Source of the DNA: Zygnema cylindricum
Lineage: Eukaryota; Streptophyta; Zygnematophyceae; Zygnematales; Zygnemataceae
Length of the DNA: 64,000 bases
NCBI GenBank assembly: GCA_037447655.1
Contig: JBBHKE010001156.1
Location: 237,432 to 301,431 of the forward strand
Direction: 5' to 3'
A model generated the notes under the pieces. It ran no database searches. It was not told the origin of the DNA and worked only from the letters and a program-made list of their open reading frames with translations. The position numbers and the translations under genes were made by a program. Of this stretch, positions 22,879-34,409 are shown one piece after another; positions within the stretch are counted from its first letter, which is position 1; each line of letters starts with the position of its first letter.

Positions 22879-24108
22879 AAGTAGAAAATATATTCTTTTT
22901 GAACTCAGGTACATATAACACATTGTGGAGAGTTCTTTCTACCCACTTTTCCCCCACATCTACCATTAAAGATACATCACCCTGTGCTGAAGTTTGCTCA
23001 CTCATGCCGCAGGCATAGTAGATGTCCTTGGGAGGTGTCACCTTGAGGTTGGAAAAACTAGATTTGTTCCAACACATGTGTGCCGAAGCTCTTGTATCCA
23101 TGATCCATCCTGTATCTCTCTGACCTTCCATAGCTGCCACCATTGCAAATAATTCTGCTTCTTCACCTTCAGTGTAAGACAAGGAATCATCTTCTTCAGT
23201 TGCAGAACTTGAGAAGAGAGCAGTTCCCCAAGAAGAGTTCCCAGAAAAGCCCTTATGATATAGGCTTTGCTGCCAGCCTGGACGATATAGTCCTATTTCA
23301 TTTGCCTTTTTTAGCTTTGAACAATAGCTGCATCCATGTCTATTTTTAGAGCAGTAAAAACAAGTAGTAGCCTGTCTATTTGGTCTATTGTTGTACTGAT
23401 TCACACTCTGACTCATATCCTCATTTCTGTTTTTATTAAGTAAAGTTCTCTTGTCAAAATTTGTGTTCAAAGCTTGTACCTTTCTCTCTTCATGAAGTGT
23501 TTTAGTAGTTGCTTCTTCTTCTAAGATCAGATTGTATACTAACTGAAAAGTCCAGCTAGATTTATCATGAGTTTTCAGCTGGACAAACACTCCTTTTATA
23601 TTACTAGGGAGTCCCCTAACAAGTAAAGCTGCCTGCTGGAACTCAGAAAATGAGCCACCAGCAGACGAATGTGCATCAATAAGAGCACGCAAGTTATCAC
23701 AATATTCCACCATACTCCCCCCGGAGTATTTATAGTCCCAGAATTGTCCAGCCATCAGAAAGTCCTACGGACATTAGATTTCTCAAAAGCAATTTTTAGT
23801 GATTCCCAGATTTCTTTTGCTTTCTTCATTTTTAGCCGAGATATGACCAAATTCTCGGAGATGCACAAAATCAGATTGTTTCGTGCCAGTGAGTGTTTCT
23901 TTGCCCAACTCGCATCTGTTTTACTTAAAGTACCATCTAAGACCTCGAATAGATCTGCAGTTTCAAATGTGGATTCAACCATCGCCGCCTAATATGCATA
24001 CTTTTGGCCATTGAATATGGGAATTTTTGATGAAAGGCCCATAACCGGTTGTTCTACAACCACAGTAGCATGAGGAGAGCCCGAAGCAGTAGTAGTGGAA
24101 GTAGACAT
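22879..24108 (-). pseudogene. Copia C gag-protease, decayed
   Basis: The start codon is at 24108 inside the C 5' LTR (MSTSTTTASGSPHATVVVEQ). The frame then reads through the primer site as PVMG into SSKIPIFNGQKYAY. It continues through the Gag core (KKHSLARNNLILCISENLV), a zinc knuckle CFYCSKNRHGCSYC, and the protease site, where the expected Asp-Thr-Gly reads DTRA, a likely inactivating change. It ends VPEFKKNIFSTSL at the A2 insertion. Lesions are a stop near 23990 and a frame change near 23750. Confidence 0.83.
24032..24046 (-). other. Copia C primer-binding site (anticodon type, partial)
   Basis: On the minus strand GGTTATGGGCC follows the LTR end directly, giving 11 matching bases to the initiator tRNA anticodon region and then divergence. 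The site is also translated (Val-Met-Gly) within gag. Confidence 0.6.
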
Positions 24109-25032
24109 TTAAAGCAAAAGCTAACAAGCACCCTACTCAACAGCCAATTTCAAGATGTGATAGAATGCAACTCAGTGATCTATGCAAACTCAAATTCTGC
24201 ATAACAGTTGTAAGCACAGTGTAGAATCACTCTACAAAGATTCAACTCAATTGATCTAGCCAACCATAAGATATTCACACTACAGATTCACAAAAACTGC
24301 CTTAGTTGATTAATATCCCAAGACTTGGATAATCACAATTTGTCTAAGTCCTAAACTATATACTCACAGTGAGTATCTGCTGGTCATACTAATTTAACTG
24401 ACTGTACTACAGTACTGTTCTATGCTACAAGAAAGTACTAAAACGGTAATTACTATTCTAGGAGTACTTCCAAAACCTAATTTTTCCTTTTCTCTAAATC
24501 TGAATAGTGTGACACTATTTTAAATTAGCTACACTACAAAACCTTGTTCCCAGATATTTACAAATAGAAGGCCGTACAATAAATGTTCCTGGCGCTTAGT
24601 CAGCAGTGGTCCATAGCATTAGGCTAACTGTTGTCGTGTAGTATGACGCACGTGATACCGTCCAAGTGTGCTTCGTCATTTGTGGTCCCTTCTAAATCGC
24701 GTCTGTCAATTCGATGTCAATCAACGGCCCTTCTTGGCTGACCGTACCATACTTTCCCAGATATGCGGTTTGCACTATTTCGTCCGATTTCATCAATCCG
24801 CTCGCTAATCTCCCTACACGTGTAACATGTCATTGGCGCTACTCCATGAAACCAACAACACCCTTTTCCTGCAGACGCATGTTCAATTGGCCGTACAGTA
24901 CACTATCTTAGTCTTCTGTTATTATAACACTATTTGAGGTAAGTATTACAAGTTCTCATTTCCCAAAATATTCGAAGTCCTTAATTCCTCCACACAGCTC
25001 TATCTATTGAGTAAAGATTTCCAATTTCAACA
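24047..25032 (-). repeat. Copia C 5' LTR
   Basis: It is 986 bp, starting TGTTGAAATTGG at 25032. It is the uninterrupted version of the LTR that D split. Its last 62 nt encode the first 20 Gag residues. Confidence 0.87.
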
Positions 25033-26194
25033 TTTCCTAGGTCTAGAGATTGTAAAATAAAAGGCAAAGAGGAGACACTAACAGCCTGCCTTTAACTGTT
25101 CACTCAAGTCCCCACACTTGTCGCAGTCACTGAAGACTTGAGGAGGAGTTAGATCCATGGCTGCCTGTGCTATCCAAAGAGGACAGGAAGGCAAATTTAT
25201 TGTTACCTAAAAGATTAAGATATACCCAAGATTTGATCCGGATACTCGCAGTCTGCCAAACTAGCCGTTAGCTTATCCGTTTAGTCTAAGACTAGTGTTA
25301 AATGTTTTAGGGTTTGATATTTATATAAAGACTCACACATATACTAATTCATTCAACTCAATTTTTATTTGGGATGCATAGATTTAGTTAATTAGAGTAC
25401 GGAGGACACTACGGAGAAGAAACATATAACGCGCTTTTTGTTTCGATAGTGAAACAAATACCGGCAAGTATTTATGACGACTACGATTGAAATATAGTTT
25501 TGATCGGACGGCCGCGAATGATGTCGAGATCGCAAAAGAGAATCGCGGAGGTTTGTGGTCATTGCCACACAAGATGACACGTGGCACAATGACATTGGAT
25601 CGTAGCAACTCCGAAGATTACGAGAACAAATCCAGATATGACATGTGTCGACATTTTGGCCATGTCGTACGATTGCCGTACACAAAGTACACCGGCACCT
25701 ATACTTTTATGTACGACACAGTAATTTTATTGGTGTCGTACGTCAATAGATAGAGTTTTAGAGAGAGATAAGACTTATAAAATTTAGTAGGTAGTAGCCT
25801 CTCTCCGAGAGAGCTCTTGAAAAAAAGGTCATCTTTGACCATTCATAACTATCAATTTACTTGACCATTTTCAGTGATTCTTTTTGCTACGTACTCACAG
25901 GAGTCCACGCAACACACGGGTGTAGTCGGTCAAAGTTTTTACCTGCTAGGGCGGCTGCATTTCTAAGGGAAATTCAAAGTGGGTGAATGTGTCCAAATCT
26001 CATATTCTAACTTTGCATTTTGTGGTGGAATTGATCACACAGAAAGTCTTATTTCACCGGGGTGAAGCTATAATGGGTTTTTGATTGTCAAGGGGTCAGT
26101 CATTTGGGTTTATATCAACTTGTAGTCAACACTATCTAGATCAGCTTCTTTTGGATCTGCTATTTCTGTGGGCAATGGAGCACACGGAGTTTCA
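25033..26194 (+). repeat. Copia A1 3' LTR, main part
   Basis: It continues the 22-bp piece at 12720-12741 and ends GGAGTTTCA at 26194, followed by CTCAA. It retains the unmutated LTR end (20 nt after ATG), which shows that the 5' LTR lost a base. Confidence 0.88.
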
Positions 26195-26499
26195 CTCAAT
26201 TACCGCTTAGGCTTTCGGTGGTTGCCCCCAGCATGTGATATCAAATTCTAGTCCCACTTGTGGGTCCACTTTCCCCTTGTCTACTAGAATGCTATTGGTG
26301 ACAACTTCCGCTAAGTTGTCCCTTTTCTGAACCACTGCTCCCCCCCACTGGAGAAATACTCGGGTGTGGAATGTGAATTTTTCTCTTTGCCCTCACCCCC
26401 TCAAGCTACAAAGTCGCTTGCATTGCCAACAATTTAGGAGCTTGAAGGTATGTCATTTGAGATTTTGGGGACTAGAGACTAGAAAATGTAAGAGCATGT
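26195..26499 (-). other. Gypsy E linker between methyltransferase and RT
   Basis: This piece joins the end of the methyltransferase region to the RT lead across the A1 insertion. Just upstream of the insertion the frame of the RT lead can be read (QPPKA, stop, AVIELGKMDKTL). No domain is recognised here. Stops are present. Confidence 0.5.
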
Positions 26500-27575
26500 T
26501 TTATCAACCATGTGATGGCATTCAAATCTTGGTGCTGCCATATTAAGCTGCACCTCCGAAGGTCTGAAATATATGGTGCAGCTGTGGTTTCCGGATCCAA
26601 TCCCATGGCTAGCTCTCGTTCTGCAATTGTTGGTGTCCTCTAGGTTTACGTTGTATCCTCGAAGATCATTCCCGCAGCTCCTTTCAGATATGCGTGGCTG
26701 TGAGGAAAAGAAACCAACGTATGAAGGGCTCCGCGTGGAATTTTTGGCTGGTTGCACCTGAAGAATGGGAAACGGTCGGCTTTTGTCACTAGTGTTGCCA
26801 TTCGCCCCTTTTCGAGGATCTGCTGCACAAAATTTTGAGGGTCAAGGATCTGCTTCTCCAAGATTTTTTTCAAGACGGGAAGCGGGATTATATTAGTCCA
26901 GTAAGCTCTAACTCTTTGTTCCTAGGATCCCATTGCGATGCATCAAAGACCAATGGAGCCCCTAAAATCTTTGTAACATGATTCCAGCTCTCGGTCACTT
27001 GTTTTTTTCAATCATCTCTCGGGTGAACATTTTCCAAAATGTACCCCACCGGCGTATTTTGGTGTTGTTGTACCCATGAGATTAACTGCACCATTATTAA
27101 AAATGTTTTACTCCTCAGGTCCCTATGCCCTTTTCCTTTTCCGACGAGAAAGTATCCTTGACATGGCCACCGTGCCACTACCAGATCTATTCTTCCCAAG
27201 CTGGCCAGGTGACGCGTCATGATGTTATCCACATTCTCGGGAGACTCAGGTGAGCTTTGGAAATTGCGGACACTGGAAGTTGTTGAGGATATAGGTGGTG
27301 GAGTTGTTGGAGGCGGTGTTTGCTAACAACTTCTGTTTCGCGTGATATTTCGACGGCTACATAGGATTCCACTTGGTATCCTGCTTTCAAAACAACTTTC
27401 AAATCATAGCTGATTCCAGATAATAACGATAAGATCCGGAGTCTTGAATTGGGAATCTTCAATGACATCACTTGTCGCTTGAATTTCTCGTTGTCGGATA
27501 TGGTTCTTAAAACCTCACACCGGAGGTCAGAAACTGTTACCGTTAGTGATAACTCTGAGAATTTCTGATCCACTG
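26500..27575 (-). pseudogene. C5-cytosine DNA methyltransferase domain within gypsy E pol
   Basis: This would transfer a methyl group from S-adenosylmethionine to C5 of cytosine in DNA. Motifs in order on the minus strand are: I-like RILSLLSGISYDLKVVLKAG with VAVEIS (27438-27340); IV with the catalytic Cys in RWPCQG (Cys codon 27161-27163), followed by GHRDLRSKTF; VI in YILENV (Glu-Asn-Val 27026-27034); VIII as a frame-shifted AYWTNIIP near 26890; a FPHSHAY block near 26700; X-like ERELAMGLDPETT near 26600; and DLNAITWLI near 26510. The span of about 310 codons fits a complete catalytic domain. Lesions are a frame change near 27260, a stop at 27008, a frame change near 26895, and two close stops near 26640. 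It lies between protease and RT on the same strand, with no LTR or end between them, so it was part of the polyprotein. Confidence 0.8.
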
Positions 27576-27639
27576 CCCGCTAAAGTTTCGTGATTTGTAA
27601 TCATCTGTCATTGTATTCCTCTTCCCACCGCTTACAAAT

Positions 27640-28250
27640 ACGGAATTGCTAAATCTCTGCGGCTATATCTGTTGAGCTGTCAAAGAGTTTAGTGGGAGAG
27701 GATGTTGCATATACAAGGTAATAGCCGGACATAAGAGCATTTTGTCTTTCTACGATTCTATAAATCTAAAGAAACCACCACCTTGGTCTTTTTGGGATCT
27801 TCAAGGTCCCTAAAAGTGAACTGCTCCTTCCACACACTCAATCCCTTATTCAGCCGGGTCCACGTTGCCATCCCCAACAGAATTTCAAACTGCTTACCTT
27901 GTACCACCAAGAAAAGAAGTTGAATCCGGATAAGTTGTCCCGCGTCATCCGAAAATTCAATCTCTAAGGCCTTTATAATTCGATGGACTGGCTCCCTTCC
28001 GCTGCTGACGGTACTCAGTCAGATGTCGCTTGGGCCGATTTTTGGCACGAGCTCTAGTGGCATCTGCTGTAAAGCAGAGGTGGTGATCAGATTTGGTAGC
28101 GCTTGGTACCGACCACTATATCTTGATATCCTCCGTAGCCGTTAAGCTTGAAATTGTCGGTCTGGTTCAGGATGAGAGCCATCGATAACGCCTTGTAATC
28201 CCTATCCATTATAGGGGTTTTGGGTTCCGAGGAAAAAAAGGCGGCTTTGG
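27640..28250 (-). pseudogene. Gypsy E retropepsin-like protease, decayed
   Basis: The minus strand reads LPNLITTSALQQMPLELVP, IIKALEIEFSDDAGQLIRI, LLFLVVQGKQFEILLGM and LSVWKEQFTFRD. The last pieces match the flap and the ILLG alpha-helix region of gypsy proteases. The Asp-Ser/Thr-Gly active site is not clear; it would lie near 28130-28170, where frames change. It sits between the gag zinc knuckle and the methyltransferase, the expected order. Confidence 0.6.
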
Positions 28251-28299
28251 GCTAATTTCCCAAAGCTACGTTTTTCCTTTCCAGATGAATTTCCTCTCC

Positions 28300-30938
28300 T
28301 TCTGCCTGAATAAGAGCTTATTCGAGCAGATTATGAGAAGAGGCCAAAGTCTTCACGTGGGTGAGGGCGTACGGCATTAGGTGCCTTACCAGCATGACAG
28401 CCGGTTTGGAGGAAGGGGGTTGGGACTCGGGCGTCTCCTTGTATGTTTCGTCATCTTCAACATCAAAATCTGCAGTCGGAGGGGTGCCAAAGGTTATTAT
28501 CCGGGCGTTCGGCCAGGTATTTCTCAAACTATTCTTGATCATTTTGCTTATCAAGGTTCTCCTTTGCCAATTGTTTCTGTTAATCCGCCTGAAAGTGTTC
28601 AAAACCCGGAGGCAATTTTTTTTCACATTCCCATTTTTTGTATTTTTTCACCCCTACATTCCAAGCTCTGGACATAAAGGTTCGGGCGTGGTGAGCCTTT
28701 GGAGGTTCGAGATCCCAACCCATAACATCATCATAATCTCCACCCACCGTGGCTTCCTCTTCAAGCTCCGCCAGCTTTTGCAATAGCTCATGTTTCTTCC
28801 TTTGAAGTTTTCTGAGTTGCCGTCAAAGTAGGTGTCTGGGAGGAGGATCCTAAATGCAGGACGGCCAATTCCGGTGCCATCGCAACCAATTGCTGGCTCT
28901 GTTGCTGGATTATATTTTCCTTGGTCAGCGGGGCCAGAGCTAATAGGGCTCGTTCCAGTTCCCCCATGGTGTGACACCCTCAGGGTAAAGGACCAGGAGG
29001 GGGAGCGGATTCATTATAGTTTTCCTACCATTGGTGAACAAATCATACTACATCATCTCCTTAGGGACCCCATTTTTTCAGAAACATTGCCCTAATTTAT
29101 GCCCCATAAAACCAGAAGCTTCACATTTTGAGCCTTTCGGTGGTATATTTACTTATGATTTCGTTAGATATTTTTGCATCATCAAACTTGGGAAGTTTTT
29201 TTTGCAACAGCTGAGATTGAGACATTTTAGTTTTTTCGCCTTGCGGCGTTGGGCGATAGTTATCCTTGGTCACTAAGGGTTTCTCTCCCCCCTTTCTCCT
29301 TTGATCCGTTCCTGCTGCTTCTGAGTCCTCTCAGCACGTTATTTCTCAAGTTCTTTATGTTTTAGAGCAAGGTGCAGTTTCAATTTTCTAGGGCAGTGCT
29401 TCCACCCATGACCTATTTGTTGACAATTGAGGCAATTATAAAGGAAAACTCAATCATCTCTCCCCATTGCGAGTTTTGACCCGCTGTCAACCACCAGTTT
29501 CCCTTTAAGCTTGCGCAAAGCTTGAAGTTCTTCCTGTTCCTCCTCATTCAAGGAGGTCTCCCTAGCGAATCCTGCAAAGTTCACCTGGGCCATGCCAGTT
29601 ACTGCTTTCTCCCTTGCCTCACTCTTGACGTAGTGGTCGTACAACTTCATGGCCACCAAAATATGTTTTTGGCAGATGGATTAATGTCCTAAATGGCCTA
29701 TCCTGCAATCCAATTATCCAGGGTAGTTTGCCTTATCGGCCCGAACGAGTTACGGACAGCGATATAATTTTTAGTGGCCATCGCGGGGAGGTCTATAGTG
29801 GATACTTTGGTTTTCTGACAGAGGTTAAAGAGTCAATTGAAAAGAGTCTGTGGGGTTTCATTCTTCAAACACCGGAATTTGGTGAATTCTTTTATAGCAG
29901 ACTCATTTGTTTTGGTGTATAGGATCCTCCAGGTGTTCAAAAGAGTGGTGCAGGGTGTAGGGTTTGCGTCCATCCTGTTGGCAGCCTTGGCATCCCGAAC
30001 AACCTGCAACAACAGATTGACATACGCAAGCCCATGTGCTTGTTATTTCATACCTTGTGTGAACGCAAGTGTAACACGAGAGTTCGCAACAGCAGCCAGA
30101 TCTGCCTTCGCCTGCAACACTGCTGCGCCGAGAGGCGGGTCTGAGATTATGATGGTTGGGGCCATCAAAATGGGTTGACGTTCTATGTAATCTGCTAAAG
30201 CTCCCACGGCAAGGCAGTTTACCATCATCAGTAAAAGAATTATTTCAAAGTCATCAGAGATGGCTCCTCCTCTATCCTTATTGATCTCAGACTGGGTGAA
30301 ATATTTTCACAACAGTTCAAACTCTGAAAAGGCTATTTCGAACTATCCCCCGTAATGATCCCGATATCACCTATCTCTTTCTCTTCCTCTGCGAGATTGG
30401 TGAATCATGGCGAGGTCGATATGGTGGGCTTGACAAACTGTGCCTGTGAACTTACTCTTCGATCTACACCTTCTAGATTCAAACCACTTCCCCTTCCGAT
30501 AGAAAGAGCGGGTGGTTCAGCTGTGGTGCACCCCCCAAGTGAGAATGGTCTCACTACTAAAGGTGGTGTGGGATCTCCTAGTCCTTTATATCCAAGAGAG
30601 TATTGTTTTTCCCCCAAAACTGTCTCCATTGATGGGATGTGGAGACAAGGTCTGTTCAAAGTCTTTGTAAAATGGGCCGTGACGGGGACAAAGACGGAGA
30701 CTATAGAGGCTTTGTAAGATAAGGCGTCTGTCTCGTAGTTGGCCCCACAGATGTCTGAGGAGGTGGAGTTCTTTAGTTGGAAGATGATGAACGTCAGTGA
30801 GGAGGTGAGTAGGCGTGGAGGTATTTGTAGGGTAAGACAGGTGATTTCGGTGACCCACGGACTGCTACCGCTGAGAAGTAACGTGGCGAAGGAGAAGGGG
30901 AAGCAGGATGAGTAGATGCCCTCAAAGGAATATGACCC
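28300..30938 (-). pseudogene. Gypsy E gag: capsid and nucleocapsid part, decayed
   Basis: From the right the minus strand reads a Pro/Ser-rich leader, then a capsid-like region (AVGALADYIERQ; ANSRVTLAFTQGMK; ESAIKEFTKFRCLKNETPQ; GPIRQTTLDNWIAG; KLYDHYVKSEAREK). A zinc knuckle CLNCQQIGHGWKHC follows at 29393-29434. A heptad-like Lys/Glu/Leu stretch (KKHELLQKLAELEEEA) is near 28750, then an acidic linker. Many stops and frame changes are present. Its upstream continuation lies at 47574-48143 across B2. Confidence 0.7.
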
Positions 30939-32006
30939 TGTAGAAATTAATGGTCTTTTTTAAGTATTTTCTAGGTCTGAATAGAAATATAGAAAAAAGT
31001 CGAGGCAGTCTACCTCTAACTTCTCTCTCCAACTCTCAAACTTGTCGCAGTCACTGAGAAATTGGAGAGGAAGGTAAAGCCATGGCTACCTAGACTATCC
31101 ACAGGTTTACATAATATAAATATTAGTTTATTTATAATTAAAGATATATTTACAAAAATATATATGCCACCTCCAGGATTTGAACCTGCAACCTGCCAGG
31201 CGGAAACCAGCCGGTAGCCGGTAGCTATAAACCGTTAACTCTAGAGATAATGTTATATACTATAGGGTTTGATATTTAATTAAACGTTTATACGTAGGAT
31301 ATTTCAATTAACTGAAATAGTTTTACGGGGACATAGATCCAGTAATGTAAAAGTACGGATTACGGTACGGATAAGAAACCAATACCGCACTTATCTTTCT
31401 TTACCAAAACGAATACCGCGCATGTATTTATTACGGCTACGATTAAATGTTTAATTTAATCGGACGGCCGAAATTAACGCCGAGATCGCGGAGGAGGATT
31501 TCAGCAATTTGTGGTCATCGCCACATCGGATGACACGTGGCGAAATTACATTGGATCGTGGTATCTTCGGAGATTACGGCACCAAATCCAGATATGACAT
31601 GTGTCGACATTTAGGCCATGTCGTACAATGTCCGTACAAAAAGTACACCGGCAACTGTACTTTTGTGTAAGGAGGAGTAATCTGATTGGCTCCGTACATC
31701 AATAGATAGAGGCTGTGAGAGAGATAGGACTTAGAAAAATTAGGAGATATGACCCTCTCTTCCAGAGAGCTTCTATACAAAAGGTCAACTTTGACCCTCC
31801 ATAACTTACTGCTCAGGGGAGCAAATTTAGAGATTCTTTTTGCTATCAACTCAGAGTAGTCTTACCTTCACACGGTTGAAGTTGGTTAAAGTTTTTGTGT
31901 GCCAGGGTGGCAGTTGTTCTTGCTGAAACACAAAGGGGTAAGGGTTATCCTAGAGGCTTCTTGGAAGCTGTCCACTCTGAGGACTTATGGAGGTCTCACA
32001 GTTTCA
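30939..32006 (+). repeat. Copia B2 5' LTR
   Basis: It is 1068 bp, TGTAGAAATTAATGG...CACAGTTTCA. An ATG at 31987 lies 20 nt before the end (MEVSQF). The T-arm-like motif, antisense to the element, is at 31173-31188. A near copy of the anticodon-type primer site follows at 32007. Confidence 0.88.
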
Positions 32007-32364
32007 GGTTATGGGCACACCCTCTAGGGTACCAAAATTTAATGGAACTGGCTTCATATAGTGGGAAAGTATGATGATAGGAGCTCTATGCGAAAAAAGG
32101 TTTTGGGGGATAGTGAGTGGACGATTGGGCGTCCATCAAGTCTTGGAATTCCTCCAGGGTTTGAAGGAAGCAGATTCACAAAGAAAGCAGGTCCATCTTC
32201 AACGGAGGAGACAAAAAAATGAGAGGTGGTGGACAAAAGAGCAGAGAAGGAGACGACCACACCAATAGCAACTGGTTCAACATTGATGTCACCTATTCCG
32301 AGGAACGAGGAGAATGATACTCAAACTTGGGATTTCAACAATATGGCGGCAAAGCACTTCATCC
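31987..32364 (+). pseudogene. Copia B2 gag, first part
   Basis: The frame starts in the LTR and reads MEVSQFQVMGTPSRVPKFNG with a TAG soon after GFI. It then reads WESMMIGALCEKRFWGIVSG, followed by a frame change and a Lys/Glu-rich stretch. It stops at MAAKHFI-like codons, where G is inserted (CATCC). The frame resumes at 35505. Confidence 0.8.
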
Positions 32365-33451
32365 TGTTGTTCTTTGGTGTAAAATAGACCGCAGAAGCGA
32401 CCCAAACTATCATGCAAGAAGTTAAGCAAAAATAGGTCGACGAACAATCATTTGAAATGCATCCTCGATATGCGTACACAGACGCAACAAACAACATTTA
32501 GGGTTTTATGGAATTATCAACATAAATAAACCCTATGACAACATCTAAGGTTTGATGGAATAATCAACATAAGCAAACCCTAGGACAAATGCATAAATAA
32601 TGCATATCAAACAAACATAAAATAACATAAATAGATAATAACAAAAAGAGTGCAATCTCACATAAACATTAAATAAAGAGAAGTATACCAATAAACACAT
32701 TTACTCAAATGCATGACCTAATCGACAACCCTAAAAGTTTACATCTTCGGCCCCCACTTTACTAACCAGCATTGATGATTAAATATAAAGCTCATTCCTA
32801 TATATACACTTGTGAGCTGTCAACGAATCACAAAGTGTCAAAATAACCAACGTAAATTACGTAACTGTCATTAAGTCATATTTAACCATAATAGCCAATT
32901 ACTAAGAAACACTAATCGTATGCGTACACCTGAAAGTCAAGCAATCGTAAGCGTACACTTGTCTACAAGTACGACATCGTACACACACAAATTAAACTAT
33001 CGAAAACCCTAATTGATCACTTAAAATATAAACATCATAATCAACTCTAATTTATTATTACATATACGACAAGAAAATGTTTCTTCAAATATTTACACCG
33101 ACGCATCCGTAAATCTCACGTGTCAAATACGATGCTCCGTACCGGCGGCGTCACATTTAATAAATGCGGTCTGTCGCATTATGTTTCGTATGGCCGGCGT
33201 ACTTTTTCAAACCCTTCGAATATTTCAAATCAAATCGCGAAGCGATCCGCCGTCCATTTTTATTTCGCATTCCGCATTTTTCGTACGCTTCTTCGCGTCA
33301 CTTAATTTGTACTTTTACGTCACCTTAAAATCATCCGTACGATTACCCCCCAATCCACAAATCTATTTGAACCACCCTATTACATCCGGTTACTAAGTAT
33401 GCGAACACGCGAGCGCACGCATGTACGAAAATGAATCTTCCAAAAACAACA
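32365..33451 (-). repeat. Element G 3' LTR
   Basis: It is the left copy of the G LTR and holds AACCCTA-type and GCGTACAC-type short repeats. It differs from the right copy by a few substitutions and small indels. Confidence 0.88.
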
Positions 33452-34393
33452 CTCCCCCGAAGATTTAGTTTCGTAAATCCATGACGCCACGTCATCATCT
33501 GTCACCACTGTCACCTCCTGCTGTCTCCTCCATCTTAATCCGTCAAATGTCTCCGACAGAATTTCTCCACTTGTTCCACCAACGCTTCCGCTGCCTCCAT
33601 ATACCATCCAGATTTCATAATACATAATATATTTTTCATTTTTCAATTACAACAATTTTTCTTTTTCTCACCAATATCTAAATCTGAATCTACTTCCCAA
33701 AATTCTATCTCAAGTCAACTAAAATTAAAACTAAAGGATTACACTAATAATATAACCCATCTCAAAAATTCTTACTTCAACTATATCAAATATAATTTTT
33801 CATTTAATAATTAAATCCGAAAATTTCCCATTAAAAATACATAAATAATAAACTATTTTCCCAAAATCAATTCTACCAAAAATAAACAAAATTCCAACAA
33901 ATTTACCACATTTTCCTCTAACTACCATAATCAACCGAAAAATAAAATCTCATAACATCTCATAATCATAGATCCACAAATTCGGATCTTTCACCAAATG
34001 CCACAACTCCACCTTTCGGATCTCTCTCCTCCAAACGTCGAAACTCCACCTTCCGCATCTCTCCACTAAATGTCAAATCTCCACCAAATGTCAAAACTTC
34101 ATATTCCACATTTCAAAATGCTTCATCAAAAATAAACATGTATTTTCCAAAAATAAAATATCCTTTCTCAAAATAAATCATTTTCATTGAGGGTAGACAT
34201 TTCGGCACTGTAACTAAGTTAACCCTTGGGGCGATGCAAGATTAAACTCGGCACAAACTAATACTATGATAAGGCCGATCTCATGGGTACACAGACACCA
34301 TTACTGCAATACAACCAGCAAGGACAATATTAACCCGCTACAATGCGTGGGACAAAAACCTACATCGACTTAACCTAACATATGATAGATGGG
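33452..34393 (-). other. Element G internal region, no gene seen
   Basis: This is 942 bp of AT-rich sequence between polypurine tract and primer site. No Gag, protease, integrase or RT motif is seen in any frame. Two short related blocks with ACTCCACC-type repeats lie near 34000-34100. The element must use proteins of others. Confidence 0.8.
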
Positions 34394-34409
34394 GTGTGGG
34401 CCCATAACC

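Larger units (their letters stand above)
12742..25032 (-). mobile_element. Copia C, nested in A1, itself split by D and A2
   Basis: This copia element is on the minus strand, with 5' LTR 24047-25032 and 3' LTR 12742-13642 plus 17301-17386 (about 987 bp without D). The ends are TGTTG..CAACA. The target duplication is TTTTC (12737-12741) against TTTCC (25033-25037). Internal parts are 17387-18393 and 22879-24046. They encode gag, protease and integrase, but RT and RNase H are missing between integrase and the polypurine tract. Confidence 0.87.

Noticed and set aside
33120-33396. ORFs of 61-71 codons repeated at 35126-35444
   Set aside because: They are duplicated because they lie in the two LTRs of G; no protein similarity.
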